A stretch of DNA of 64,000 nucleotides from Deltaproteobacteria bacterium (lineage in GTDB: Bacteria > Desulfobacterota > GWC2-55-46). Of the stretch, positions 53,007 to 62,425 are shown one piece after another. The translations under genes and the position numbers were made by a program. How positions within the stretch are numbered: the stretch's first letter is position 1; the number at the start of each line of letters is the position of its first letter. The DNA is taken from positions 62,001 through 126,000 of the forward strand of contig JACRNL010000003.1 in assembly GCA_016234935.1 (NCBI GenBank), read 5' to 3'. The notes beneath the pieces were generated by a model, which saw only the letters and a program-made list of their open reading frames with translations, was not told the DNA's origin and searched no databases.

Positions 53007-53117
53007 CCTCCCCCGTAAAGGGGGAGGAGAAAAAAATCGTAGTGCGAGATTTTAGTCTCGCTTGCTGCAATCAAGCAAGGAAGCGGCAAAAACAGCGAGG
53101 CTGAAGCCTCGCACCAC
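53007..53117. repeat. R7-type hairpin and gtgcgag/ctcgcac repeat
   Basis: CCTCCCCCGTAAAGGGGGAG G (53007-53028) is a compact R7 copy. Next, GTAGTGCGAGATTTTAG and GCTGAAGCCTCGCACCAC (53039-53117) form a long imperfect inverted repeat. These explain most of the gap 52956-53236; a gagggcaggc fragment follows at 53176. Confidence 0.55.
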
Positions 53118-53129
53118 GATATATGACTC

Positions 53130-53159
53130 TTGACAACACAGTTGCTCCCCCGATAGAAA
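53130..53159 (+). promoter_or_regulatory. Candidate sigma-70 promoter upstream of the first amt
   Basis: TTGACA at 53130-53135 and TAGAAA at 53154-53159 are 18 bases apart. The site is about 75 bases before the amt start. It would allow amt expression independent of the leader. Confidence 0.4.
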
Positions 53160-53236
53160 CCCTCGATAAAAGTATTCGAGGGCAGGCTGTTCGAGGGCAA
53201 GGTTGTGAAAAGGATAACAGGAGGAGGCAATTTTAA

Positions 53237-54820
53237 ATGAAACGCTCAATGAGCATTTTTTTAATAGTAATGGGTCTTTTGTTTTCTTCAATCGTCCTGT
53301 TTTCAGGGGCGCGCGCGTTTGCGGACAGCCCTGCTTCAGATCCGTCCGGCGCGATGACAGGCACTGCGGCTGACGTCGTCGGAGCCACCTCCGGCGCGCC
53401 AACGGCGGACGACCTTAAAAATTTAGCGGCGAGCGAGCCGCTTGCCGCGAAGCTCGCAGACGTGGTCGGCCACAACAGGATCGCCATAAACGTCGCATGG
53501 ACGCTCGTGTGCGCCTTTCTCGTCATGTTCATGCAGGCAGGGTTCGCAATGGCCGAGACCGGCTTTACCCAGGCAAAGAACGCCGGCCACACAATGGCCA
53601 TGAACTTCATGGTCTATGTCCTCGGCATGCTCGGCTACTGGGTGTGCGGCTTCGCCCTGCAGATGGGCGGGGTGGGAGGAGTGGCTTCCCTTGGCGGCGC
53701 TACGGCGCTCTCAAACGAATTCACGGTGCATCTTTTCGGGAAGGACTTCGGCCTTTTCGGCACGACCGGGTTTTTTCTCTCAGGCATATCGTATGACGCG
53801 GTGATATTCACCGTATTCATCTTTCAGATGGTCTTCATGGACACTACCGCGACCATACCGACGGGTTCAATGGCTGAGAGATGGACGTTCAAGTCATTCG
53901 TAGTTTACGGTTTTTTCATCTCGGCGATTGTCTATCCGCTCTACGCGAACTGGGTCTGGGGCGGCGGGTGGCTCTCTTTGCTTGGCAAGAACTTCGGCCT
54001 GGGCCACGGCCATCTTGATTTCGCGGGATCGTCCGTTGTCCACATGACGGGCGGCGTGGCCGCCCTTGCCGGGGCCATGGTGCTTGGGCCGAGGCTCGGC
54101 AAATTCAGGCCTGACGGCAAGCCTGTAGCAATCCCAGGCCATCACATCCCGATGGCTATCGTGGGCTGCTTCATCCTCGCCTTCGGCTGGTTCGGCTTTA
54201 ACGCGGGGTCAACCCTTGCGGCAGGGGACTTGAGGATAGGCGTCGTCGCCACCAACACCATGCTCGCCGGAGGCGCGGCGGCATTTTCTTCGATGATGTA
54301 TATGTGGTTTCGCTACGGCAAGCCAGACATATCAATGTCTGCCAACGGCATGCTCGCGGGCCTTGTCGCCATCACGGCGCCCTGCGCCTTCGTGAACTCG
54401 GTCTCCGCCGTCATCATAGGGCTTGTCGCAGGGGTGCTCGTCTGCCTGAGCGTGGTTTTTATTGAACAGAAGATGAAGGTAGACGACCCTGTCGGCGCTA
54501 TCTCGGTGCACGGCGTCAACGGCGCATGGGGTGTGCTGGCGCTCGGCCTGTTTGCGGACGGCACTTACGGCGGCGGCCTTAACGGGGTTGACGGCGCGGT
54601 CAGGGGGCTTTTTTACGGCGACGCTTCCCAGCTTGCCGCGCAGTTTATAGGCGTCGTTACAAATATAATCTTCGTCTTTGTCGTAATGTATGTGTTCTTC
54701 AAGGTTCTCAATAAGATCACCCCGTTAAGGGTTCCGAAGGATCAGGAGATAGAAGGGCTCGACCAGCATGAGGTCGCCGTCACGGCGTATCCTGACTTTC
54801 AAATAAAAAAGACGCATTGA
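53237..54820 (+). CDS. amt: Ammonium transporter Amt, long form with signal peptide
   Basis: At 527 residues this is longer than usual (about 400-440). It begins with a signal peptide (SMSIFLIVMGLLFSSIVLFS) and an Ala/Asp-rich exported linker of some 55 residues. The Amt core then starts at WTLVCAFLVMFMQAGFAMAE. Conserved pore segments are present: VWGGGWLS, DFAGSSVVHMTGGVAALAGA (first pore His), FGWFGFNAGSTLA and ISVHGVNGAWGVLALG (second pore His). It imports ammonium and is followed by the PII gene that would gate it. A second amt lies beyond PII. Confidence 0.95.
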   Translation: MKRSMSIFLIVMGLLFSSIVLFSGARAFADSPASDPSGAMTGTAADVVGATSGAPTADDLKNLAASEPLAAKLADVVGHNRIAINVAWTLVCAFLVMFMQAGFAMAETGFTQAKNAGHTMAMNFMVYVLGMLGYWVCGFALQMGGVGGVASLGGATALSNEFTVHLFGKDFGLFGTTGFFLSGISYDAVIFTVFIFQMVFMDTTATIPTGSMAERWTFKSFVVYGFFISAIVYPLYANWVWGGGWLSLLGKNFGLGHGHLDFAGSSVVHMTGGVAALAGAMVLGPRLGKFRPDGKPVAIPGHHIPMAIVGCFILAFGWFGFNAGSTLAAGDLRIGVVATNTMLAGGAAAFSSMMYMWFRYGKPDISMSANGMLAGLVAITAPCAFVNSVSAVIIGLVAGVLVCLSVVFIEQKMKVDDPVGAISVHGVNGAWGVLALGLFADGTYGGGLNGVDGAVRGLFYGDASQLAAQFIGVVTNIIFVFVVMYVFFKVLNKITPLRVPKDQEIEGLDQHEVAVTAYPDFQIKKTH

Positions 54821-54902
54821 CCCCCGCTTAGACCCCCGCTTTAGGCACGTGAGGGCAGGCATGCGAGGGCAGGCATGCGAGGGCAGGCATGCGAGGGCAG
54901 GC
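54821..54902. repeat. Tandemly expanded gcgagggcaggc element
   Basis: CCCCCGCTTAGACCCCCGCT and TTAGGCACGTGAGGGCAGGC are followed by three exact 14-bp units ATGCGAGGGCAGGC (54861-54902). It lies directly after amt and before the PII gene. Confidence 0.8.
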
Positions 54903-54921
54903 GGTTTTTTGATGACGGTGA

Positions 54922-55278
<357 letters not shown>

Positions 55279-55392
55279 GAACGGATGCTTCATTTTCTAA
55301 TGAGAGGTTAACACAGCCCCTCCGGCAGAGGGGGATTTACAAAACTGACGTAAAATAGACAAAGTTGTCTAAGAAAAAGGAGGATGACAAAG

Positions 55393-56700
55393 ATGTCAAA
55401 GAGAATATCATCGCTGATGCTTTTGTTTTTATTGCTGCCCGTTGCCGCGCTTGCGGCGGACGCGCCAAAGGTTGACACGGGCGACACCGCGTGGGTATTG
55501 ATGTCAACCGCGCTTGTCCTCATGATGACCGCGCCTGGGCTTGCCATGTTTTACGGCGGCATGGTCAGGAAGAAAAACGTTCTGGGCACTCTCATGCAGA
55601 GCTTCATCCTGCTTTGCATGATAAGCATACAGTGGGTGATATGGGGCTATTCCGTCTCTTTCGGGCCGGACAAGGGCGGCCTGATCGGGGGCCTTGACTG
55701 GGCGTTTCTTGGCGGCGTGGGCCTTGAGCCTTACGCCGATTACGCGGGCACCATCCCGCATCAGCTGTTCATGCTGTTTCAGATGATGTTCGCGGTCATT
55801 ACGCCCGCGCTCATCGCCGGCGCTTTCGCCGAGAGGATGAAGTTTTCCGCTTTTCTCATCTTTTCGCTCCTATGGACGGCGATAGTCTACGATCCCATAG
55901 CGCACTGGGTATGGGGCACGGGCGGGTGGCTGCGCAGCCTCGGCGCGCTGGACTTTGCCGGAGGCACGGTCGTTCACATAAGCTCAGGGGTCGCGGCCCT
56001 TGCCACCGCGCTGGTGCTTGGAAGGCGCAAAGGCTACATGCACGAGGTCATGATGCCGCATAACCTCCCGATGACCGTCATCGGCGCGGGGCTTCTGTGG
56101 TTCGGGTGGTTCGGGTTTAACGCGGGCAGCGCGCTTGGCGCCAACGGTCTGGCGGTGTCTACGTTCCTTGCCACGAACACGGCGGCCGCGGCCGCGGCCA
56201 TCGCGTGGATGGCCGCTGAATGGCTGCACAGGGGAAAACCCACGATACTCGGCGTGGCGTCAGGTCTCGTGGCCGGCCTTGTGGCCATCACGCCGGCATC
56301 GGGCTTTGTCGGCCCCGGCCCGGCCATTATCGTCGGTCTCAGCGCGGGCGTCATCTGCTATCTGTCGGTCAGCGTCGTTAAGCCGCTTCTTCGTTACGAT
56401 GATTCGCTCGACGCATTCGGCGTGCACGGCGTAGGCGGCATGTTCGGCGCCATAGCGACCGGCCTATTCGCGTCAAAGGCCGTTAATTCCGCCGGCGCAG
56501 ACGGGTTATTTTTCGGCGGCGGCTGGTCGCTTTTGGGCAAGCAGTTCATCGCGATAGGAGCGAGCGCGGCTTATTCCTTTATACTTACCATTGTCATCCT
56601 CAAGATCGTCGACGCGTTAGTCGGGCTGAGGGTGTCGCCGGAGGAGGAGATGGAAGGGCTTGATCATTCTCAGCATAGCGAGAGCGGATACACCATGTAG
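55393..56700 (+). CDS. amt: Ammonium transporter Amt, second copy
   Basis: The 435-residue transporter starts at ATG 55393, nine bases after GGAGG (the ATG at 55384 is too close to it). A signal peptide (ISSLMLLFLLLPVAALAADA) precedes the core: WVLMSTALVLMMTAPGLAMF, YGGMVRKKN, AGAFAERMKFSAFLIFS, DFAGGTVVHISSGVAALATA (pore His), LLWFGWFGFNAGSALG and FGVHGVGGMFGAIATG (pore His). It is closer in layout to common bacterial AmtB than the first copy. It ends the amt-PII-amt unit at a strong terminator. Confidence 0.96.
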   Translation: MSKRISSLMLLFLLLPVAALAADAPKVDTGDTAWVLMSTALVLMMTAPGLAMFYGGMVRKKNVLGTLMQSFILLCMISIQWVIWGYSVSFGPDKGGLIGGLDWAFLGGVGLEPYADYAGTIPHQLFMLFQMMFAVITPALIAGAFAERMKFSAFLIFSLLWTAIVYDPIAHWVWGTGGWLRSLGALDFAGGTVVHISSGVAALATALVLGRRKGYMHEVMMPHNLPMTVIGAGLLWFGWFGFNAGSALGANGLAVSTFLATNTAAAAAAIAWMAAEWLHRGKPTILGVASGLVAGLVAITPASGFVGPGPAIIVGLSAGVICYLSVSVVKPLLRYDDSLDAFGVHGVGGMFGAIATGLFASKAVNSAGADGLFFGGGWSLLGKQFIAIGASAAYSFILTIVILKIVDALVGLRVSPEEEMEGLDHSQHSESGYTM

Positions 56701-56750
56701 CCGTCTTTAGTCAAAAAAGATTTGCCGCATTGAAGCGGCGTTTGTACGGC

Positions 56751-56786
56751 AAAGACGCCATGTTAAAACATGGCGTCTTTGTATTT
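56751..56786 (+). terminator. Intrinsic terminator after the second amt
   Basis: AAAGACGCCATGTT (56751-56764) pairs perfectly with AACATGGCGTCTTT (56767-56780), then GTATTTT. Confidence 0.8.
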
Positions 56787-56788
56787 TA

Positions 56789-56913
56789 GCAGGCTGCTGA
56801 AAAAGCCCCATCTACGTCGTTGTCCGCGTCGCTCGTCACTGCGGCGTGCCCAAAAGCACGCCTCGTTCCTCTCTCCTTGACGCCTAGTAGCTGGGGCTTT
56901 TTGAGCAGTCTGC
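56789..56913. repeat. MITE-like element R1, copy f
   Basis: Ends GCAGGCTGCTGAAAAAGCCC and GGGCTTTTTGAGCAGTCTGC. The inner hairpin is GGCGTGC-ccaaaa-GCACGCC (56843-56862). It lies between the amt terminator and nirB. Confidence 0.85.
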
Positions 56914-56960
56914 CGTGAATATTTGGTTTGTCAACAATCTTTTAAGGAAAGCGGGGGAAG

Positions 56961-59378
56961 ATGATGGAAAAGGAAAGGTTGGTCGTCATAGGAAACGGCA
57001 TATCGGGGGCCGCCTGCGTTGAGGAGATTTTGAAGCTCGCCCCGCAGCGTTTCGCAATCACGGTCTTCGGGGCCGAGAGTCATGTCAATTACAACAGGGT
57101 GCTCCTGTCCCAGGTGCTCACCGGTGAAAAGACGCTCGGCGACATCACCGTCCACGGACGCCAGTGGTACGAGCAAAAGGGCGTAAAGCTTTTCACCGGA
57201 TGCAGGGTAAGCGGGATAAGAAGGAAAAGCAGGATAGCCGTCGCGGAAAACGGCGAGGATGCGCGCTACTCAAAGCTCATCCTGGCCACCGGCGCGCAGT
57301 CGGTTGTCCCCAACATACCGGGCGCGGACAAAGAAGGCGTCGTGTCCTTCAGGGACATGGACGACTGCGAGAGGATACGGGCGCTTGTCCTGGCCCAGGG
57401 CGCGGGGAAGCGCAGGGCCGTTGTCATCGGCGGGGGGCTCATCGGCCTTGAGGCCGCCTACGCGCTTAAAAGCATCGGCGCGGAGGTATCCGTAGTGCAT
57501 CTTATGCCGCATCTTATGGAAAGGCAGCTCGATCCGACCGCCGCCGGTTTTTTAAAGGAGGAGATCGAAAGGCTCGGCATAAACGTCCTTGTGGGCAAGG
57601 ATACGGCCGAGGTGTCAGGCGACGGGAGGGTGGAAGGGCTCAGGTTCAAGGACGGCGGCGCTATCGAGGCCGACGTCGTGGTGATGGCCGTCGGCATAAG
57701 GCCGAACGTGGAGCTTGCAAGGGCGTCCGGGATTTACTGCGAAAAGGGCATAGTCGTGAGCGACACCATGCAGACGTACGATCCCGCGGTATACGCCGTG
57801 GGCGAATGCGTTCAGCACAGGGGGGCGACCTTCGGCCTTGTCGCGTCGGTATTCGAGCAGGCAAGGGTGCTTGCCAACCATCTCGCGGGGGACAGCAGGC
57901 TCGTCTTCAGGAACAGGCCCGCTTCGGTCAAACTGAAGGTGCCGGGCATAAACGTCTACTCGGCGGGAAGGACGGATGAGGCGAAAGACTGCGAGCCGAT
58001 AGAATACATGGACAGGGCAGCGAGGACGTACAAGAAGCTGCTTATAAAAAATGGCAGGATAGAGGGCATCATACTCTATGGAGACACGCTGGACGGCCCG
58101 GCTCTGTTTGCAAGTCTTTTGGAAGGAGAGGACGTCTCAGACCGGAGGGGCAGGCTGCTTGCCGGCAGCGCCATGCCCTCAAGGGGCGGCTCTGCGCCCG
58201 ATGACATGCCTCTGGATGCGATAGTCTGCGGCTGTAACGGCGTCACCAAAGGGATGATAGTCGACGCCATAGAAAAAAAGGGGCTTTTCACGAGGGAGGA
58301 CGTTAAAAGGGAGACAATGGCGTCGTCGTCCTGCGGGGGGTGCGCCGGAGCGGTAGACCGGATATTGGAGGCGTCGCTTGGCGGCGCGTTCCAGTCAGGC
58401 GCCGAGGCCGCGGCTCTGTGCGCCTGCACTAAATATACGCGCGACGACGTCATTAAGAATATAAGGGAGAGGGGGCTTGAATCCGTAAAAGACGTCATGG
58501 AGACGCTCGGGTGGGAGACGGTCGGCTGCGAGACGTGCAGGCCCGCGATAAACTACTACGTGTCCATGATATGGCCCGCCAAGGGCGAAGACGACGTGAC
58601 GTCGCGCCTCATCAACGAGCGGGTTCATGCCAATATTCAGAACGACGGGCGCTTTTCCGTTGTGCCGCGCATGTACGGCGGCGTTGTCAGGGCGGACGAA
58701 CTGAGGAGGCTTGCCGACGCGGCGGACAGATACGGCGTGCCGCTCATCAAAATAACCGGCGGGCAGAGGATAGGGCTTTTCGGCGTAAGGAGGGACGACC
58801 TGGCAAGCGTCTGGAAGGATGTCGGCATGCCTTCGGGCTACGCCTACGGCAAGGCCCTGCGCACGGTCAAGACCTGCGTCGGTTCCAACTTCTGCAGATA
58901 CGGAACGCAGGACTCGCTCACGCTCGGCATCGAGCTTGAAAAGATGCTCGAAGGCCTGTGGATGCCCGCCAAGGTCAAGCTCGGCGTGAGCGGCTGTCCG
59001 CGCAGCTGCGCGGAACACGGCATAAAGGACGTGGGCATACTCGGCGTGGCGGGCGGGTTTGAGATATACGCGGGCGGATGCGGCGGCATTGAACTTAGCG
59101 GCGGTGAGATACTTCGGAGGGTTAAAACTAAGGAAGAGGTCATGGAAACGGTCGCGGCGTTTTTGCAGTATTACAGGGAAGAGGCCCGCTACGGCGAAAG
59201 GACTTTCAGGTGGATAAGGCGCATGGGGATAAATGCCGTTAAAAAGGCCGTTGCCGATGACGCCCAAAGCAGGAATCTGCTCTGCCAGAGGCTTCATGAG
59301 GCGCTCAGTGGGAGAATGGACCCGTGGAAGACGAGGATAAACGAGCCTGCGGCCGCGGGCCGCGGGCCGCGGGATTGA
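56961..59378 (+). CDS. nirB: NADH-dependent nitrite reductase large subunit NirB
   Basis: NirB reduces nitrite to ammonium in the cytoplasm. The 805 residues contain an N-terminal FAD/NAD module (VVIGNGISGAACVEEIL, RAVVIGGGLIGLEAAYAL) and two BFD-like 2Fe-2S modules (VCGCNGVTKGMI with SSSCGGCAG; LCACTKYTRDDV with VGCETCRP). The siroheme/4Fe-4S domain has TCVGSNFCRYGTQDS and SGCPRSCAEHGIKDVG. The C-terminal EEARYGERTFRWIRRMGI is also typical. It follows the amt-PII-amt genes, which supports a role in nitrogen assimilation. No NirD-like small subunit follows; the next gene is on the other strand. Confidence 0.95.
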   Translation: MMEKERLVVIGNGISGAACVEEILKLAPQRFAITVFGAESHVNYNRVLLSQVLTGEKTLGDITVHGRQWYEQKGVKLFTGCRVSGIRRKSRIAVAENGEDARYSKLILATGAQSVVPNIPGADKEGVVSFRDMDDCERIRALVLAQGAGKRRAVVIGGGLIGLEAAYALKSIGAEVSVVHLMPHLMERQLDPTAAGFLKEEIERLGINVLVGKDTAEVSGDGRVEGLRFKDGGAIEADVVVMAVGIRPNVELARASGIYCEKGIVVSDTMQTYDPAVYAVGECVQHRGATFGLVASVFEQARVLANHLAGDSRLVFRNRPASVKLKVPGINVYSAGRTDEAKDCEPIEYMDRAARTYKKLLIKNGRIEGIILYGDTLDGPALFASLLEGEDVSDRRGRLLAGSAMPSRGGSAPDDMPLDAIVCGCNGVTKGMIVDAIEKKGLFTREDVKRETMASSSCGGCAGAVDRILEASLGGAFQSGAEAAALCACTKYTRDDVIKNIRERGLESVKDVMETLGWETVGCETCRPAINYYVSMIWPAKGEDDVTSRLINERVHANIQNDGRFSVVPRMYGGVVRADELRRLADAADRYGVPLIKITGGQRIGLFGVRRDDLASVWKDVGMPSGYAYGKALRTVKTCVGSNFCRYGTQDSLTLGIELEKMLEGLWMPAKVKLGVSGCPRSCAEHGIKDVGILGVAGGFEIYAGGCGGIELSGGEILRRVKTKEEVMETVAAFLQYYREEARYGERTFRWIRRMGINAVKKAVADDAQSRNLLCQRLHEALSGRMDPWKTRINEPAAAGRGPRD

Positions 59379-59418
59379 GATTTAAAAGGCGGCGTGAGCA
59401 GGCTGCGGGCGGGGCTTT

Positions 59419-60279
59419 CTACGCCCGCCTGATGATCTCGCCCACGGTCTTTTTTATATCCTTTATCGACGCGGGCTTCATGAGGTTTTTAAGGTTGTTC
59501 TGTTTGAAAAATTTGACGCGGGACTCGTCGCAGCCGCCGGTGATGAAGACGAAGCGGTCCCGCAGGTAGGGGTGCTTGCGAACCGCCTGGTTGTAAAACT
59601 CTATGCCGTCTAGGACAGGCATGTCCACGTCGGTGATGACGGCCTCGAAGTGCCTGCCTTCGAGCTTTTCGAGGGCCTCGGCGCCGTTGCGGGCGTTTTC
59701 GACCCTGCCTTCCTGCGACAGCACGACGTTCATGATGTTGATCATGCCCTCTTCGTCGTCCACCACGAGGAGGTTTCTTTCCATCACGTCGGGAAGACTC
59801 GATATTTTTTCAAGCAGCCGCGAATATTCAGGGCGGGACTTTATGAACCATTCGATGTATTTCTTGTGCTGTTGGATGTTGGACGCGCTGGAGTAATAGA
59901 CGTCAGGGAAGTCCCTGAGAACGCCGAGGACGCATAAAAAGGCGTCGTTGCATTCGGAGAATTCTATGGCGACAACGGCCTCGACAAGTTCATCTTTCGT
60001 AAGCTCTCCGCTATTAAGCTTTGTGCCGTAATAGAGGAACTCTTTTTCGATGCCGTGCCTGCTGTCGTCATCCAGCGTGATTAGCCCGGGTTCTTCTTTT
60101 TCGTTTTTTAGGAGGTCATACGCCCTGCGCACGACGTCGGCATGTATCTTTTCATCGTCGGCAAGGTGGCGGAGCATGGCGGCGAGACCCTTATCTTCGT
60201 TGAAAACGGCCGCGGCCTTAAGATAAAAGCCGTAAGACGCGTCTTCTATGCCGATAAGCCAATTTGTCAACTCATGCAT
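59419..60279 (-). CDS. Ferritin-like domain fused to a response-regulator receiver
   Basis: The 286-residue protein has an unusual order. Residues 1-150 form a four-helix ferritin/rubrerythrin-like domain with candidate iron ligands Glu12, Glu43-x2-His46 (DDEKIHADV), Glu106 (AIEFSEC) and Glu143. Residues 168-286 are a receiver: LLVVDDEEGMINI, acceptor Asp217 in VITDVDMPVLDG, the switch Thr of FVFITGG and Lys in LMKPASIKD. It may link iron or oxygen sensing to phosphotransfer; no output domain is present. It is convergent with nirB and lies upstream, in gene order, of the thiE-ntrC-ntrB operon. Confidence 0.85.
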   Translation of the reverse strand: MHELTNWLIGIEDASYGFYLKAAAVFNEDKGLAAMLRHLADDEKIHADVVRRAYDLLKNEKEEPGLITLDDDSRHGIEKEFLYYGTKLNSGELTKDELVEAVVAIEFSECNDAFLCVLGVLRDFPDVYYSSASNIQQHKKYIEWFIKSRPEYSRLLEKISSLPDVMERNLLVVDDEEGMINIMNVVLSQEGRVENARNGAEALEKLEGRHFEAVITDVDMPVLDGIEFYNQAVRKHPYLRDRFVFITGGCDESRVKFFKQNNLKNLMKPASIKDIKKTVGEIIRRA

Positions 60280-60362
60280 CGCGCGTCTCCTGTGTCAATG
60301 ACGTTATTTTAGCAGATTTATGCCGTTTTAACAAGGAGAACCCGTGGCGCTTCAGCCCTGCG

Positions 60363-61001
60363 TTACCTGTGGCCCATGCAGGCCTCTATTCTCGCGGCAA
60401 TCTCCGCGGTCTTCCCTTTCATATCCGTTGCCGTAAGTATCCCGGAGACAATCGCCGCCGAGGCAGCCCCGTGACTGAAAATACCGGCGACGTTTTCCGC
60501 GGTTATCCCGCCGATGGCGACTATCGGCAAGGCGGACATTTTATGCAGTTCGCGAAGGCGTGAAAGCCCTTGAGGGCTATGCGCGTCCTTTTTGGTCTTT
60601 GTGGGGAATATCGGGCCGAAGGATATGTAATCCGCGCCGCTTTTTTGGGCCTGGGCGGCCTCTGCGGGATTGTGCGTGGAGACGCCTATGATCGCGCCTT
60701 TGCCAAGGAGGGCGCGCGCGCCTGCAAGGGGGATGTCGTCCTGGCCCAGATGGACGCCGTCGGCCCGGCTCATCATGGCGACGTCAACCCTGTCGTTGAC
60801 GATGAAGGTCACGCCGCTTTCAAGCGTTATCCCCCGAAGGAGTCTTGCCGCCGCGAGCATCCTGCCTGAGGGAAGTTCCTTTGCCCTGAGCTGCAGTATC
60901 CGCGCGTTGCCGGAGATTATGGCCCTGGCGGCCTGCCCGATGCCGTCAAACGGCACATACGTCGTGTCTATCACCGCGTAAAGCCCTCTGATGCCTGTCA
61001 T
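60363..61001 (-). CDS. thiE: Thiamine-phosphate synthase
   Basis: ThiE joins the pyrimidine and thiazole halves of thiamine. The 212-residue TIM-barrel shows LQLRAKELPSG, VNDRVDVAMMSRADGVHLGQDD, IGVSTHNPAEAAQA, DYISFGPIFPTKTKKDA and IVAIGGITAENVAGIF. Its ATG overlaps the ntrC stop by four bases (ATGA), so it is translated from the ntrBC transcript. That places a thiamine gene under the same transcription as nitrogen regulators, probably by chance of operon assembly. Confidence 0.95.
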   Translation of the reverse strand: MTGIRGLYAVIDTTYVPFDGIGQAARAIISGNARILQLRAKELPSGRMLAAARLLRGITLESGVTFIVNDRVDVAMMSRADGVHLGQDDIPLAGARALLGKGAIIGVSTHNPAEAAQAQKSGADYISFGPIFPTKTKKDAHSPQGLSRLRELHKMSALPIVAIGGITAENVAGIFSHGAASAAIVSGILTATDMKGKTAEIAARIEACMGHR

Positions 61002-62425
61002 TCCTTTATCTTCGTCAGGTTGATCTTCAGAAGTTTTATCCTTTTTCTGAGCGTGTTCCTGTTTATGCCGAGCACCTCGGCGGCCTGCACCTGGTTGCCC
61101 CTGCTTTTTTCAAGGACGAGTTTTAAAAGCGGCCTTTCGAGGAACGGCATGATGAGGTCGTAGAGTTCCTGCTTGCCGGCCTGTTCCGTCCTGTCTATGA
61201 AGGGTTTGAGCTTTGCCGTGATGATGTCTTCGAGGGATTCGCGCCGTTGTCTCGACTCCGGCAGGTTAAGGTCCGCAGGGGTGAGGACAAGCCCGGGGCT
61301 TAAGAGGATCGCTCTCCTGAGGCAGTTTTCAAGCTCCCTGACGTTGCCGGGCCAGTAATAAGACTCGATGGCCTCAAGGGCCTTTGGCGAGAGCGTCCTC
61401 GCGTCGGTCTTGAATTCGCGGCGGAATCTGTCAAGAAAATGGCTTGCGAGGAGGGGGACGTCGCCCTTCCTGAGACGCAGAGGAGGCAGTTCTATCGTCA
61501 CGCCGTTAAGCCTGTAAAGGAGGTCTTCCCTGAATTTTTTCTCGATTACGGCCTTGTCGAGGTCCTGGTTGGTGGCCGCGATGATGCGCACGTCGACCCG
61601 TATCGGCTCCTTGCCGCCGACCCTGTAAAACTCCCTCTCCTGTATCACCCGTAAAAGCCGGGCCTGAAGGTCAAGCGCCATGTCGCCTATCTCGTCAAGG
61701 AAGATAGTGCCTTCGCCGGCAAGCTCGAACTTGCCTTTCTTTGCCTCTACCGCCCCGGTGAACGCGCCCTTTTCAAAGCCGAAAAGCTCGCTTTCCATTA
61801 AATCCCGCGGCACCGCGGCGGAGTTGACGGCTATGAACGGGCCGCTCTTTCTGGGGCTGTTGGCGTGGATGAGGCGCGCTAAAACTTCCTTGCCCGTGCC
61901 GCTTTCGCCGGTTATAAGCGTGGTCACGTCTTTTGGCGCGACCTTGCCGATGGTTTTGAATACGCCCTGCACTGCCTTGCTCTTGCCGATGAAGACGGTT
62001 TCGTCAGAGAGCTTTTCCGTCAGCCTTTCGGTAAGGCGTGAAACCTTTTCCCTGAGGCTTATGGTCTCAAGCGCCCGCTCGACGATTATGTCGAGCTCGC
62101 CCAAATCGAACGGCTTGGTTACGTAGTCGAATGCGCCCGCCTTCATGGCGGCCAGGGTGCTCTCCATGGTGGACTCCGCCGTCATGATGATAAACGCGGC
62201 GGGGCAGGATGCCTCCGCGGCTTCTTTCAATACCGCAAGGCCGTCTTTGCCGGGCATGTTTATGTCTATGAGGGCAAGGGTAATGCCCGGCGTTTCAAGA
62301 AGGCGCGCGGCCTCCATGCCGTCCCCGGCCTTCAGGCATTCAATCTTTTTGTCGCTGAAAAAGCGTTCGAGCACCCACAGGATGCTCTCGTCGTCATCGG
62401 CTATCAAGACCTTTGGAGCGGCCAT
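60998..62425 (-). CDS. ntrC: NtrC-type nitrogen response regulator
   Basis: The 475-residue protein has a receiver (VLIADDDESILWVLE, Asp54 in ALIDINMPGKDG), a sigma-54 AAA+ domain (TGESGTGKEVLARLIH, ELFGFEKGAFTGA, YYWPGNVRELENCLRRA) and a C-terminal Fis-like helix-turn-helix (NQVQAAEVLGINRNTLRKRI). Gene order with a soluble PAS kinase upstream and the length match NtrC/GlnG. The start overlaps the ntrB stop by one base. The sigma-54 promoter at 51946 is a plausible target. Confidence 0.94.
   Translation of the reverse strand: MAAPKVLIADDDESILWVLERFFSDKKIECLKAGDGMEAARLLETPGITLALIDINMPGKDGLAVLKEAAEASCPAAFIIMTAESTMESTLAAMKAGAFDYVTKPFDLGELDIIVERALETISLREKVSRLTERLTEKLSDETVFIGKSKAVQGVFKTIGKVAPKDVTTLITGESGTGKEVLARLIHANSPRKSGPFIAVNSAAVPRDLMESELFGFEKGAFTGAVEAKKGKFELAGEGTIFLDEIGDMALDLQARLLRVIQEREFYRVGGKEPIRVDVRIIAATNQDLDKAVIEKKFREDLLYRLNGVTIELPPLRLRKGDVPLLASHFLDRFRREFKTDARTLSPKALEAIESYYWPGNVRELENCLRRAILLSPGLVLTPADLNLPESRQRRESLEDIITAKLKPFIDRTEQAGKQELYDLIMPFLERPLLKLVLEKSRGNQVQAAEVLGINRNTLRKRIKLLKINLTKIKE

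Noticed and set aside
53130-53146. TTGACAACACAGTTGCT upstream of the first amt as a second sigma-54 promoter
   Set aside because: Spacing fits, but the near-invariant second G of the -24 element is A. It fits better as a sigma-70 -35 box.
54861-54902. CRISPR-like direct repeats
   Set aside because: Units of 14 bp follow each other without spacers and match a dispersed element, so this is a tandem expansion. No cas genes are present.
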